Shown here one piece after another: positions 8,023 through 17,673 of a stretch of DNA of 36,433 nucleotides. This DNA is from Oligoflexia bacterium (GTDB lineage: Bacteria; Bdellovibrionota; Bacteriovoracia; Bacteriovoracales; Bacteriovoracaceae): NCBI GenBank assembly GCA_015232015.1, contig JADGAM010000020.1, positions 1-36,433 of the forward strand, given 5' to 3'. Under the pieces are notes generated by a model. It was not told the DNA's origin and did not search any database. It worked only from the letters and a program-made list of their open reading frames with translations. Position numbers and translations under genes: made by a program. The first letter of the stretch is position 1, and each line of letters begins with the position of its first letter.

Positions 8023-11000
8023 TTTGCCTCAGACGAGGGAGCTACAATTAGAAAAGAATTGTACTCTAACCCTGCTTTTAAAGTATCAGAAACCAATAAG
8101 GCCATTTTATTGGCAGAAATAAGAAAATCATTTGCCGGAGTAGACGGTCCTTTATATGAATTATTGTCATTTAATTTAGTAGAAAAAATTGAAGCTCTTA
8201 ATAATTTTTCTGAAGATCAAACATTATTAAAGGATAAAATCAAACTCTACTTACCAGAAAGAATAAATGATACCTCCGAAATAGAAACATCCCCACTTTT
8301 TACTGCACTAAAAAAAATAAGAACTTCTTATCTTTTCGATCCAACTGGTACGCAACTTTCTTCTAAGGCCACGATTTCTCCAGGTGAGACAGATGCACTC
8401 ATAGATTTATTAGAGACTGGAGGTAGAGCCTTTACAACTTATATTGATCAATTACAAAAAATACGTAGAGATAATCCAACATCTAATATAATAATACCCT
8501 CAAAAGGTTTTGCAGATTTAGATCCTCGTCTGAATAAAGTTATAACATCTGCAGAACCTCACTCTATTTTTCCACCACCTAAAACGATAAAAACAGTAAC
8601 AATAAATGGTAAAAGAATAGATATTGATAAGGGTTTAAATACGATATTAGAAAAATTTCTAAATCTCGAGAATGATAATACATGGGCATCATTTATTAGC
8701 GATGAGGAAGTCAACAATTTAACTGCATTCCTGACAAAAGCTTATCAACCTACTATTCCTGCTGACGTAGCTTCATTTATTAATGATATACAAGATCCTT
8801 TTTTTCAAATTGATAGAAGCAAGATTTTGTCCCTAACCGGGATGGATAAAGACATTTTTAAAAAACCAGTCGTTACTCTTAGATCACCACCACCTCCTTC
8901 TCCAACAAAAATAGATTTCTCTATAGTAAAAACAAATTTAGCAAGTTTTTTAAGTTCCATTTCAACAACAAGTGATCATTTACTTGATAATATAGCTGCA
9001 ACAGACGTATCAGATGGTAGCATAACTTATAAGAATAAATATCTAGGACTAAGGCCAGCGGCCGATACGACTAATACCGCTCATTTTACAACAAATGAGT
9101 GCAACGATACGCTCACTACTTCCGATTTAAAAAATCTTTGCACGCAAATGATGACAAAATTAAATGAGTACGCAAATTATTTACAAACATTACTTGCTAC
9201 AGATAAAGCAACAAACATTCCAACTGATACAATGATAGCATTAAATAAGATTACATCATTAATTCCTGCAACTTACTGTGCAGGACTAAGTACTTCCACA
9301 AGCGCAACTGATGGCAAACCTACTAGATTAGATTTGGTTACTAAATGGCTTACTTTCTCTCATAATATGCGTTTAATTGGGCAAATAATTAAAGATGCAG
9401 GTAATGTAAGCGTTTATCCGAAAGAAAATGAAATGAATAATCTCATGCTATGTTTAAGTAGAAGATTACAGCATGAGACCACTGCCTTTGATCCATCAAA
9501 GTTAACAAGAGCAGTAACTCCACCAATATCTGAAGTAGAAGATCCTCCTACTGATACTTCATTAGATGCACCATTAGCAACCTTAACCCAATATGTAGGT
9601 GCAGTAGATACACAAAGACTACTTTCACCATTATTAAACCTTACTGCATCCCCAAGTGATAAATTAGATCCAGGTATATCCTTATTGTTGCAAGACCATA
9701 CTGTATCAACTTTAATAAACAAAAATACTATAGGTAAAATTGAGGATGCTATTAAAAAGTTTGAAAAAGCTAAGCAAGCTGCGGCCGCTGGAAGTCGCAC
9801 ATTAGATTCATCAGTTGTGGCCCAATTTGAAGCATTAAAAGCAAAATATCAATCATACAGTGAAAAATCAAAATTCTTACAACAATATGCCGAGGTCCTA
9901 GATAAATATAATTATATAAAAAAAATTTCATTATCTACAAGATCTGGAGATGAACCCACTCTTGATTCTCTTGAAATGCTTATAAGTACACCACCAAAAA
10001 CAATTGAAGGAATTAATGCTTTAATTAACAATGGTGTTGCCATTTTTAATTATCTTGCAAATAAATCATCTTCTTGCAAGAGCGATGCTGAAGGCCTATC
10101 AAACACCACACCCTCAGAACTAATAGCTAAAAAACCAGGAGGCGCTGGTGTTGCTGAGGAAATTTTTACTACTGATTCTTTAAAAAAATCTCTAATAGAA
10201 GAATGTAATAATCTACATGATCAACTTAAAAAAAGATTTGCACTATTACGTTCAAAATTAATGGAACATGTAGATGCCGGCCGGAAAGGAGAAGCTATCT
10301 TAGATCCTAGTTTAGACGATAAAGATAGAAAAAAAATTCAAAATAAATATCTACTATCTATAGTCAATAATTTATTTCTAAATAAAAGTATCGTAGGTGA
10401 GTTAAATCCTACTGATCCACTTGCTGATGCTGATCCTACAATAGGCCGAGCGTATTCAGAAAACCTCCGTCCAGCTGAAATATATGATTGTACTACTTTT
10501 AACTATTCAACTCATCGAATTTCATTGATATCCGAACAGATGGCAAAAATTATCGAAAAACTTAAAACTATTAAAAGTAATAAGTTAAAAACAGTGGCGA
10601 ATGTATCTTGTGAGATGAAGGCGACCACATTAACTCTTCCTAACGTTAATGAGTGTAAAAATATTGAATTAAAACCGGGTATGGTGCTAGGTCGTTCAGG
10701 CGGAAATAAATTCCAAAGTTGTCTTACTGGATTATATCAACTTTTGAGTAGTCCTTCTTCAAATCCACAAGGCCAGGAACTAGCAAATAAAATGTTATAC
10801 ATCAGTAGAAAAAATAGCATATTAAGTACTGATGAAACTGGTCAGTTAATCATACAAGATATTTCTTTAAACCACACTATGAATATAAATAATACTAAAA
10901 TCAAATCGACTATCATTGAGAAAGATACAGAAGATGGTAATAAAGAATCCTATAAACAATATACTATTCCTCCTGTAACTTCAGATACAGATGCATATAC

Positions 11001-11058
11001 ATTCGACATGAGTGTCATAGACCCAATATTGAAACTTGAATGTAAAGTTAAACCATAA
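7942..11058 (+). CDS. Large exported protein with C-terminal FHA-like domain
   Basis: The 1038-residue product starts with a signal peptide (hydrophobic core about residues 8-22, likely cleavage after IIFA near residue 29). The N-terminal module of the family appears about once and a half: a full copy with EIRKSFAG near the start, then a half copy ending in DRSKILSLTGMD before a PPPPSPT linker. The middle region has LVTKWLTFSHNMRLIGQ, nearly the same as in the 489 gene. The C-terminal module reads GMVLGR (913-918), ISRKN (954-958) and IQDISLNHT. The FHA histidine position is Asn here. Conserved cysteines flank the module. Spacing to AGAGGA supports the ATG at 7942. The function is unknown. 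Confidence 0.88.
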   Translation: MFKIIFMKLLMLFTFTLFFLTTNTNIIFASDEGATIRKELYSNPAFKVSETNKAILLAEIRKSFAGVDGPLYELLSFNLVEKIEALNNFSEDQTLLKDKIKLYLPERINDTSEIETSPLFTALKKIRTSYLFDPTGTQLSSKATISPGETDALIDLLETGGRAFTTYIDQLQKIRRDNPTSNIIIPSKGFADLDPRLNKVITSAEPHSIFPPPKTIKTVTINGKRIDIDKGLNTILEKFLNLENDNTWASFISDEEVNNLTAFLTKAYQPTIPADVASFINDIQDPFFQIDRSKILSLTGMDKDIFKKPVVTLRSPPPPSPTKIDFSIVKTNLASFLSSISTTSDHLLDNIAATDVSDGSITYKNKYLGLRPAADTTNTAHFTTNECNDTLTTSDLKNLCTQMMTKLNEYANYLQTLLATDKATNIPTDTMIALNKITSLIPATYCAGLSTSTSATDGKPTRLDLVTKWLTFSHNMRLIGQIIKDAGNVSVYPKENEMNNLMLCLSRRLQHETTAFDPSKLTRAVTPPISEVEDPPTDTSLDAPLATLTQYVGAVDTQRLLSPLLNLTASPSDKLDPGISLLLQDHTVSTLINKNTIGKIEDAIKKFEKAKQAAAAGSRTLDSSVVAQFEALKAKYQSYSEKSKFLQQYAEVLDKYNYIKKISLSTRSGDEPTLDSLEMLISTPPKTIEGINALINNGVAIFNYLANKSSSCKSDAEGLSNTTPSELIAKKPGGAGVAEEIFTTDSLKKSLIEECNNLHDQLKKRFALLRSKLMEHVDAGRKGEAILDPSLDDKDRKKIQNKYLLSIVNNLFLNKSIVGELNPTDPLADADPTIGRAYSENLRPAEIYDCTTFNYSTHRISLISEQMAKIIEKLKTIKSNKLKTVANVSCEMKATTLTLPNVNECKNIELKPGMVLGRSGGNKFQSCLTGLYQLLSSPSSNPQGQELANKMLYISRKNSILSTDETGQLIIQDISLNHTMNINNTKIKSTIIEKDTEDGNKESYKQYTIPPVTSDTDAYTFDMSVIDPILKLECKVKP

Positions 11059-11094
11059 ACCAACAACACCATAAAAAAAATTGTAGCGCAGGCA

Positions 11095-11137
11095 ACTTCT
11101 ATAACTTCTACAAATCCTGCAACTTCTACAACTTCTC
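11095..11137. repeat. Four copies of AACTTCT at the end of topB
   Basis: AACTTCT occurs four times with short spacers between the stop of the 7942 gene and the last codons of the convergent topoisomerase gene. The repeat runs into the coding end, which is WKEEKL then stop. It fits the slippage-type duplications seen in many gaps of this window. Confidence 0.6.
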
Positions 11138-13228
11138 CTCTTTCCAAATCACAAAATTACATCCACTTCGCCAATTACTACAACCATACCCTCTCTTACC
11201 TTCAATTATATCTGCTGCACATTTTGGACACTTTCCAAATGTTTTAACTTGTGATTGTAATTGTGGTTGTGCTGGTTGCGGTTGTGGCCGCTGCTGAGGT
11301 TGCGGCGGTAGTTGCGGTTGTGGTAGATAATTTTTTGTATTTTTAATTTGATTTACACTTTTTGCTACAAACTCTTTTATGGATTCATAAAACTTCAAAT
11401 GGTCTTCAACTCCGACTTCAATATCTTTTAAAGTTTTTTCCATACGACCAGTAAAATCTGGGTCTAATAACTCTTTTACTGGGAAAACTTCTATAACTTT
11501 TTTTCCTTTATCACTTATTAAAACATTTTTATTTTTCATTTCGATATAATCGATTCTTTTTAATTTCTGAAGAGTTTCTGCCCGAGTTGCAGATGTTCCA
11601 ATACTATATCCTCGTAAAACATGCTCAATATCTTCTTTATCAATTTTTTTTCCACAATTTTCCATTGCAGATAAAAGTGTGGCCTCAGTATAATGTTTAG
11701 GAGGTGTTGTTTCTTTGGGAAGAATTTTTGTTTCTACTACCTCTACAGTTTGTTTTTCTTTTATAAGCTTAGAACTAAAAACATTGTCTTTATTATTTTT
11801 ATTGTCATTGTTATCTCGCCCTTCACTACTATCTCCAACATCTTTCCCGTAAATTTTTAACCATCCTTCCTCTAAAAGATATCTTTTAGATGTTTTAAAG
11901 TGATGATCTGCAACCTTAGTTATCACCTCACAATTTTCATAAACAGCTTTAGGTAAAAATTGTGCCAAAAATCTTTTAACAATTGCCTCGTAAATTATTT
12001 TTTCATTTAGCTTCAACTGATTATCATTCGGAATGATGTATGTAGGAATAATTGCAGGGTGAGAATCAACTTTAGTATCATCAAAGATTTCTTTAGATTC
12101 TATAAATTTAAAATTTAAATCAGCATATTTTGCAGCATACTTTTCAGCATACTTTGCTATTAATATATTAAAAACTCGTTTTGCATCATCAACTTGAGAT
12201 TTATTAAGAAACCTACTGGGAGTTCTAGGATATGTTATAAATTTATTCTCATATAATTGTTGAGCTGTTTTTAAAACGATGTCGGCAGTAAATTCTTTGT
12301 TCTTGGTAGTAATATACCCTTGTAAATCTGTTAAACTAAATAAACGAGGTGCCTTCTCATTAACTTTTTTTACACTTTTTTTAATTATCTCTCCGAGCTT
12401 TTTCTCTTCGACCTCTTTTTTAATTGCTTCAATTTTTTTTATATCTTTTATTTGCTCTTCAGATATATATATTCCCGTATATATTAGTGCATTTGCTGTT
12501 TGGGCCGCTGCTGCAGATTTACTTAACTTTGGATTAAAGGTTGCCTCCAATTCAAAATGTTTTTCCACTTTGAAATTCAAAATAGAGATGTCTCTATCAT
12601 AAACTAATTTCAAAGTTGGCATTATCACCCTACCAACATAAATTGTATTTTTAAATCCACCAAATTTTAAACTGGCCACACTTGTGAGATTGATACCTAC
12701 CAACCAATCAAGTCGTTGTCTCAAATATGCAACATTTTTTAAATTTTGCATTTGTTTATCATTTTTTAAAGCATTTATCCCTTTATGAATATCTTCAGGA
12801 GTATGAGAACTAAGCCATAGGCGAGTTATTTTCTTTTCTGCTTTCATTTCTACGTGTTCATGTATCTCACGAAAAATTAATTCTCCTTCTCTATCAGCAT
12901 CGGTTGCATTTATAATTTCATCGATGTCATTTCTAGATGCTATATCTTTTAAAATTGAAAACTGTTTTTTTACGCCAGAATCTGCCAATAATTTATATTT
13001 AAATGTTGTTGGAATAAATGGAAAATTTTGCAAGCTCCACTTTGAATATTTTAAATCATAATCTTTGGCATCATAAAGAGTAAAAAGATGTCCAAAGGCC
13101 CAGGAAATCAAATAACCATTTCCTTCAAAATATCCATCTCTTCTCTTCTCGACCTTTAGAGTTTTTGCAATATTTTGTGCTACACTTGGCTTTTCTGTAA
13201 TTATCAACTTCAAAATTATTGTCTCCAT
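11126..13228 (-). CDS. topB: DNA topoisomerase III (type IA)
   Basis: The 700-residue protein is a type IA topoisomerase that cuts and passes single DNA strands. The toprim domain begins with LIITEKPSVAQ (Glu12) and has DADREGE at 110-116. The active-site motif ITYPRT places the catalytic tyrosine at 333. GRVIMPTL at 199-206 is the usual GRVQTPTL with two changes. The C-terminus has a Pro/Gln-rich tract followed by a four-cysteine zinc-finger-like end (CPKC...C...C). An Asn/Asp/Lys-rich insert, RDNNDNKNNKDN, lies near residue 475. The ATG at 13228 has no ribosome binding site. A TTG at 13213 is preceded by GGAG with good spacing and would give the canonical start MKLIITEKPS, so it may be the true start. 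Confidence 0.93.
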   Translation of the reverse strand: METIILKLIITEKPSVAQNIAKTLKVEKRRDGYFEGNGYLISWAFGHLFTLYDAKDYDLKYSKWSLQNFPFIPTTFKYKLLADSGVKKQFSILKDIASRNDIDEIINATDADREGELIFREIHEHVEMKAEKKITRLWLSSHTPEDIHKGINALKNDKQMQNLKNVAYLRQRLDWLVGINLTSVASLKFGGFKNTIYVGRVIMPTLKLVYDRDISILNFKVEKHFELEATFNPKLSKSAAAAQTANALIYTGIYISEEQIKDIKKIEAIKKEVEEKKLGEIIKKSVKKVNEKAPRLFSLTDLQGYITTKNKEFTADIVLKTAQQLYENKFITYPRTPSRFLNKSQVDDAKRVFNILIAKYAEKYAAKYADLNFKFIESKEIFDDTKVDSHPAIIPTYIIPNDNQLKLNEKIIYEAIVKRFLAQFLPKAVYENCEVITKVADHHFKTSKRYLLEEGWLKIYGKDVGDSSEGRDNNDNKNNKDNVFSSKLIKEKQTVEVVETKILPKETTPPKHYTEATLLSAMENCGKKIDKEDIEHVLRGYSIGTSATRAETLQKLKRIDYIEMKNKNVLISDKGKKVIEVFPVKELLDPDFTGRMEKTLKDIEVGVEDHLKFYESIKEFVAKSVNQIKNTKNYLPQPQLPPQPQQRPQPQPAQPQLQSQVKTFGKCPKCAADIIEGKRGYGCSNWRSGCNFVIWKEEKL

Positions 13229-13279
13229 TTTTTAAAAATCTAGCTAGAGATTAAAACTTAGTTAAAATTAGAACTTCGT

Positions 13280-13294
13280 ATCTAATGATTAGAT
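13280..13294. promoter_or_regulatory. Palindrome upstream of topB
   Basis: ATCTAATGATTAGAT is a 15-base near-palindrome with 7-base arms, about 50 bases upstream of the topB start. It could be an operator. No regulator can be named. A tandem AAACGTT pair follows at about 13304-13317. Confidence 0.3.
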
Positions 13295-13385
13295 TAATGT
13301 AGTAAACGTTAAACGTTAATTTTTAATTGATGATATTTGATTATGTTAGAGTGATCTTGCAACGTAATTATCTATTATCTACCAG

Positions 13386-13886
13386 CTATCTACCAGCGGC
13401 CTTAATTCTATATGCTTCTTTTCTAACTCCCTTAGGTGTCAGCGCCCACCTGTTAGGAAGTTTTACTTTATAACCAAATCCAACTAAAGCAGATCTAACT
13501 GCGTGTGCACAATTATTTCTAGTTAAATTGTATGTTGATCCATAAGAAGGTGAACCTGTCATTGAATATTCAACTGATGAAAACCACGTTTCAAATTTAT
13601 CAAAATAAGATGCATCTAAATTTGGAAGTTTAATTTTTTCAGGTTGAGCATTAATACGCCTTAAGTCGCTTTGGTAATCATTTCCCATTGCATAGCTTAT
13701 ATAATAAGATGGAGTTGTTTGATTATCATGTTCAAAAACTTCAAGAGCAACATGTCCAAACCCCATGTTAATTTTTCCCCAGTAGAGTAGGTTACAATAA
13801 CCTGCAAATGTTTTTGTTGAAAAAACTATTGATAAAACTACTGATAAAACTAACATTAAAAGTGTTAAAGATTTTAAAGATTTCAT
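13386..13886 (-). CDS. Secreted protein with possible papain-like (NlpC/P60-related) fold
   Basis: The 166-residue product has a strong signal peptide (hydrophobic residues 7-22, likely cleavage after TFA at 28). The mature part has MGFGHVALEV with His45 and LTRNNCAHAVRSAL with Cys126. A His in a GHVALEV strand followed by Cys in an NC-helix is the permuted papain-like arrangement of DUF4105-like and LRAT/NlpC-type proteins. If so, it would be a periplasmic or secreted cysteine hydrolase or acyltransferase acting on cell wall or lipid. The assignment rests on these motifs only. AAAGGAG precedes the ATG with good spacing. It appears monocistronic and diverges from the Cache-domain gene at 14265. 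Confidence 0.75.
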   Translation of the reverse strand: MKSLKSLTLLMLVLSVVLSIVFSTKTFAGYCNLLYWGKINMGFGHVALEVFEHDNQTTPSYYISYAMGNDYQSDLRRINAQPEKIKLPNLDASYFDKFETWFSSVEYSMTGSPSYGSTYNLTRNNCAHAVRSALVGFGYKVKLPNRWALTPKGVRKEAYRIKAAGR

Positions 13887-14264
13887 TTAAATAAACTCCT
13901 TTGTTTAAAAAAATAAATAAATAAAAACATTCACCTTCTTCTTTAGCTTATCAATTTAAGACAAATAATTATGATCGGCCACAATTTAAAAAATTATGCT
14001 TCATAATTATTGAAATTGATTTTTATTCCCTTTTATTTGATTTTGGTTTGTTATTTAAACCAAGGAAAATAATCTGCGATTATAAAAAAGAATAGAAATA
14101 TTAACAAAATAAAAAAATATTTATTGGGTAACTTTTACGAACGCTTGAAAAATAAAGTGTATTCAATATAAAATAATATTTATAACCATAAAAATAAAAT
14201 TAATTGAGTGCCATGTTTGGTTTTTTGGCCTCACTAACGACATACTAAGAAAAGGATGATTTTT
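13887..14264. promoter_or_regulatory. Divergent promoter region with hairpin
   Basis: About 370 bases separate two divergently transcribed genes for secreted proteins. The region is very AT-rich and has no gene that I can see. TTGGTTT (14043-14049) and AAACCAA (14057-14063) form a 7-base stem with a 7-base loop and no following T-run on either strand. This makes an operator more likely than a terminator. The AAAAGGA ribosome binding site for the plus-strand gene is at 14250-14256. Confidence 0.4.
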
Positions 14265-14801
14265 ATGAAATTTAACAGTCTAACTCTTTTGGCCTTTTTA
14301 TTATTATCATCGACATTACCATCGACAATTTTTGCACAAAATGCTTGTGATAAAAGTCTTGTCACTCAAAAGGTAAAAGAAGTTTGCACCACCATAGCTA
14401 CTACGGGCGAAATTCCCAATATTAAATTCGATTGTGGCGGTCTAAACTACGTTTGGGTTCATCAAGAAATTGATGATAAGACTATTGTATTTCTCTCTCA
14501 CCCCACTCTCGAGCGATTCAAAAAGGATTTTCCCGCCGATAATAAGTGGGGCCATAACGTTTACGCACTTGCTGACAAGTCCACTGATGAAAAGAAGAAT
14601 ATGATTATGCAAATAGTGAATGCCCCCGTAAAAGACAAAAAAGTTGGTAAAGATGGAGTTGGAGAGGGTCACTGGGCCGGATCATACTACTGGTTGAAAC
14701 CAGGGGCCGCAAATCCTGGCAAAAAAATTTCCTACGTAATGTCTTGTAAAAATTCCAAGACTAATGAAGTTCTTGTTGCTGGCGCAGGTATTTGGGAATA
14801 A
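14265..14801 (+). CDS. Secreted single-Cache-domain protein
   Basis: From the ATG at 14265 the product has 178 residues. An ATG three codons earlier (14256) overlaps the AAAAGGA ribosome binding site, so the later start is preferred. A signal peptide ends near TIFA. The mature part has the single-Cache pattern: NYVWVHQ, then VFLSHPTLERF, an alternating acidic stretch, GHWAGSYYWLKPGAANPGKK, ISYVMSC and AGAGIW at the end. Cache domains bind small extracellular ligands and normally sit in membrane sensors. Here the domain stands alone with no membrane anchor or signalling domain. It may be a soluble periplasmic binding or scavenging protein. Four cysteines in the mature part may form disulphides. 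Its base composition looks less AT-rich than its neighbours. Confidence 0.82.
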   Translation: MKFNSLTLLAFLLLSSTLPSTIFAQNACDKSLVTQKVKEVCTTIATTGEIPNIKFDCGGLNYVWVHQEIDDKTIVFLSHPTLERFKKDFPADNKWGHNVYALADKSTDEKKNMIMQIVNAPVKDKKVGKDGVGEGHWAGSYYWLKPGAANPGKKISYVMSCKNSKTNEVLVAGAGIWE

Positions 14802-14820
14802 GAACATTATCTTTTACTCA

Positions 14821-14840
14821 TTTAAGATTTAAATCTTAAA
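14821..14840. terminator. Perfect 20-base palindrome between convergent genes
   Basis: TTTAAGATTTAAATCTTAAA is a perfect palindrome lying between the ends of two convergent genes. It runs into further copies of the 7-base unit TCTTAAA and then TTTT. The position suits a bidirectional terminator, but the stem is almost pure AT and would be weak. It may instead be another slippage repeat. Confidence 0.35.
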
Positions 14841-14849
14841 TCTTAAATC

Positions 14850-15893
14850 TTAAATTTTAGAAATATCAATCACAAAACGATAGCGAACATCACTTTGAAT
14901 TACTCTTTCGTATGCAACATTTATCTGTTCCGGAGTGATTAGCTCAATTTCCGGAGTGATATTATGTTTAGCACAGAAATCAAGCATCTCTTGAGTTTCT
15001 TTAATTGAACCAATTACTGAGCCAGCATAATTTCTTCTCATTATGATAAGAGGAAAAGGATGAATGGTTAACGGTTTTTCTGGTGCTCCAACAGAAACAA
15101 GGGTTCCATCCAGCTTTAAAAGGTTAAAGTAATTACTCATATTAAGTTCATGACTTGAAACCGTATTGATAATAAGATCAAACTTGCCTGCATATTGTTT
15201 AAAGACACTTTCATCTTTGGTAGCAATAAAATGGTGAGCACCCATTTTAAGTGCATCTTCCTGCTTCTTATCAGAGTGACTTAAAACAAAAACTTCAGCA
15301 CCAAGAGCGCGAGCAATTTTTACTCCCATATGTCCAAGACCACCAAGTCCCATAATACCAACTTTTTTTCCAGGACCTACTCTCCAATGCATGAGGGGTG
15401 AATAGAGGGTTATGCCAGCACACAAAAGAGGTGCCGCTTTATCAAGAGGAATGCTCTGAGGAATTTTCAAAGTATAATTCTCATCAACAACAATTATGTT
15501 GGAATAACCACCGTAAGTTACATTTCCTTCTTTATCTTTTGCATTGTAGGTTAAGGTATTCCCTTCTAGACAATACTGATCTAATCCTTCCTTACAATGA
15601 TCGCATTCACGGCAAGAATCAACAAAACAACCTACTCCTGCATGATCGCCTACTTTAAATTTTTTTACTTTTGATCCAACAGCACTGACCACGCCTGCGA
15701 TTTCATGCCCAGGTACCATGGGATAAATTCCAGGAAACCATTCTGAGCGAACATTATGAATATCAGAATGGCAAATACCACAATATTTGATTTCGATTAC
15801 TACATCGTGTTCTTTAGGATCACGTCTTTCGAATGAGAATGGTCCAAGCGGTTTTGTTGTTGAAAAAGCTGCAATACCTTTTACTTTGATCAT
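14850..15893 (-). CDS. Zinc-dependent alcohol dehydrogenase, YahK/cinnamyl-alcohol type
   Basis: This 347-residue medium-chain dehydrogenase interconverts aldehydes and alcohols, in this subfamily usually with NADPH. The catalytic zinc site has [10 protein letters not shown] (Cys41) and GHE (His63, Glu64). The structural zinc site has cysteines 94, 97, 100 and 108. The Rossmann motif [13 protein letters not shown] follows. [20 protein letters not shown] is very close to the E. coli YahK sequence as I remember it. Length and ends are normal and all key residues are present. AAAGGA precedes the ATG. It stands alone, convergent with the Cache-domain gene, so its physiological substrate cannot be told from context. 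Confidence 0.92.
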   Translation of the reverse strand: MIKVKGIAAFSTTKPLGPFSFERRDPKEHDVVIEIKYCGICHSDIHNVRSEWFPGIYPMVPGHEIAGVVSAVGSKVKKFKVGDHAGVGCFVDSCRECDHCKEGLDQYCLEGNTLTYNAKDKEGNVTYGGYSNIIVVDENYTLKIPQSIPLDKAAPLLCAGITLYSPLMHWRVGPGKKVGIMGLGGLGHMGVKIARALGAEVFVLSHSDKKQEDALKMGAHHFIATKDESVFKQYAGKFDLIINTVSSHELNMSNYFNLLKLDGTLVSVGAPEKPLTIHPFPLIIMRRNYAGSVIGSIKETQEMLDFCAKHNITPEIELITPEQINVAYERVIQSDVRYRFVIDISKI

Positions 15894-16104
15894 AAATAAT
15901 TCCTTTTTAGTTAGAGTTGTTAATCATCAACAATTAAACACCAATACAGCATAGCGAATTTTCATCTGAAGAAATATCTCATCCTCTACAAGTATTGCTT
16001 AATCCTATTGTAAAATTTTTTCTTTAATATAAAAAATAAATAATGAGATAATTGAGATAATTGAGATTATAGTAAGGAATAGACAAACAGAATAAAGCCA
16101 TTCG
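15894..16104. other. Intergenic region with short direct repeats
   Basis: This 211-base gap lies upstream of the alcohol dehydrogenase and downstream of the lipoprotein gene. It contains tandem ATAATTGAG units at about 16049-16068. No gene or clear terminator was seen. Confidence 0.4.
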
Positions 16105-17304
16105 TTATAAAGTTGATGGAATAGTAACATTTACAGAATAAATGTCCGATGGAAGTATCCAATCACTGCTTGAACCAAAAGCAGCAGAACTAATAGTAGC
16201 ATCTACGCCAGAGCAGGTACTATTCCAAGTGGCCACAGGAGAACCACTACTTGGGTCCATACAAAATGGAGAAACATAATCTGTTGAGCTTCCTAATCCC
16301 GTTGAATTGTTAACAAAGAGTCCATTACAAGAAGAAGAATTATTATTATAAAGGGATGCCAAGTAGTTAGTACACCATCTATTTATAATATAAGTATCAT
16401 TCACTACTGTCTCATTTCTTGCTAATAAATAAACATTTGACTTGGCCGCAGTATTATTGGCCACGAAATCCGAATAAATACAAGCAGCAGTAGTGTTGGA
16501 AGGAGTAGTGTCGCAAGTTATACCACTTCCTACCCAACGTGGATGATACATCATGGCCTTTCCATTCCAAACTCCATTTGTCTTAGTAACTTTTATTATG
16601 ATCGTGCTGGGAGCACCAGTATCACTTGCTTCACATGCCATCCCCACTACTCTGCTATCTATTGTCCAGTTGTCAGAATCAGTATATGTTAAAGTTACCT
16701 GGATTTTTTCATTAGTAGTAGGGGCATCACTACCCATATTATCTCTTATTGTAGTTGGTAAATACTGAAAGCTAGTTTTTAAAGTAACCACTCCATTTGC
16801 AAGAGAGAGATACATAGCTGGAGTGGCATTAGCATCTTTTAACAGAACTGAAAAATTATTAGCATCAGTTTTTGAATAGGTTAATGTTGAAGAATCCGCC
16901 AGTGTTTCTGTAGCACTAGCTCCATCTGCTACCGTTCCCATCTCTGTACCAACTTTATTCAATATCATTCTTGTTAATCTCATAAAGCTTTTAGTTGTAT
17001 TCATATACAATCTAAGAAGCACTGGTTGGCATCCCATAAAACTATATCCAGTACAAGGACCGACACTTCCTTCTTTTACTTCTCTCTTTCCAGAATTATT
17101 ATAAGCATCAGATGAACTACTATATGTCATCGATGATGGCACAAGACCATTTTCCACAGTTAACAGTCTGCTCTCTGTTGCAGAGGTAGAAGTAGTAGGC
17201 GCTGTTTCAGCGGTAGTGCTATTCTTACTACAAGAAACAATGAGCGGAAGCAAAAGGCCGAAAAGAATAAAAGCAATAAAAATAAGTTTACATTTTTTTT
17301 CCAT
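16105..17304 (-). CDS. Lipoprotein of unknown function
   Basis: The 399-residue product has a textbook lipoprotein signal: MEKKCK, a hydrophobic core, then LIVSC with Cys25 as the lipidation site. Ser at the next position would favour the outer membrane under the E. coli sorting rule. A Ser/Thr/Ala-rich linker (about 26-48) follows. The rest is rich in Ser, Thr and Asn with strand-forming segments and about ten cysteines, including GPCTGYSFMGCQP and SSSCNGLF, which suggests a disulphide-stabilised beta structure at the cell surface. I recognise no domain. AAAGGAG precedes the ATG. It appears monocistronic. Confidence 0.82.
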   Translation of the reverse strand: MEKKCKLIFIAFILFGLLLPLIVSCSKNSTTAETAPTTSTSATESRLLTVENGLVPSSMTYSSSSDAYNNSGKREVKEGSVGPCTGYSFMGCQPVLLRLYMNTTKSFMRLTRMILNKVGTEMGTVADGASATETLADSSTLTYSKTDANNFSVLLKDANATPAMYLSLANGVVTLKTSFQYLPTTIRDNMGSDAPTTNEKIQVTLTYTDSDNWTIDSRVVGMACEASDTGAPSTIIIKVTKTNGVWNGKAMMYHPRWVGSGITCDTTPSNTTAACIYSDFVANNTAAKSNVYLLARNETVVNDTYIINRWCTNYLASLYNNNSSSCNGLFVNNSTGLGSSTDYVSPFCMDPSSGSPVATWNSTCSGVDATISSAAFGSSSDWILPSDIYSVNVTIPSTL

Positions 17305-17673
17305 TTAATAAACTCCTTTCCTTAATAATTGGCAAAATTAATTTATAAAAAGGTAACATCAAAAAATCTTTCATACTTAAATTATTTAACAAAAAACGAA
17401 AAAATCAAATGTTTTTCATGATAATAATCATCATAAAAATAATAAACTAATCTGATTGAGTGTATGTATTTTGAGTACGTGTATTTTTGAGTACGCCCAG
17501 ATATTAGGGCATTCATTTTCTACAATAAAAAAAATTGATAATTGTAATAGCTTGAAAAATCAAAAAGAAAAAAAATATTTTTATAATTCTTTATGAAAAT
17601 ATAACCGAGTAGTAAAATAAGGTACTTCTTCATTAATAGTGTCTACTTATTGTTTATTACTAAAGGAGTATAA
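17305..17673. promoter_or_regulatory. Divergent promoter region with direct repeat
   Basis: This gap of about 370 bases lies between the minus-strand lipoprotein gene and the plus-strand gene at 17674. It holds a direct repeat of TTTGAGTACG at about 17469 and 17486, 17 bases apart, near the middle of the gap. This is a possible binding site or another slippage duplication. No gene was seen. AAAGGAG lies just before the ATG at 17674. Confidence 0.4.

Noticed and set aside
12279-12602. 107-codon plus-strand ORF inside topB
   Set aside because: It is antisense to conserved topoisomerase sequence, and its hydrophobic look comes from complementing Lys/Glu codons.
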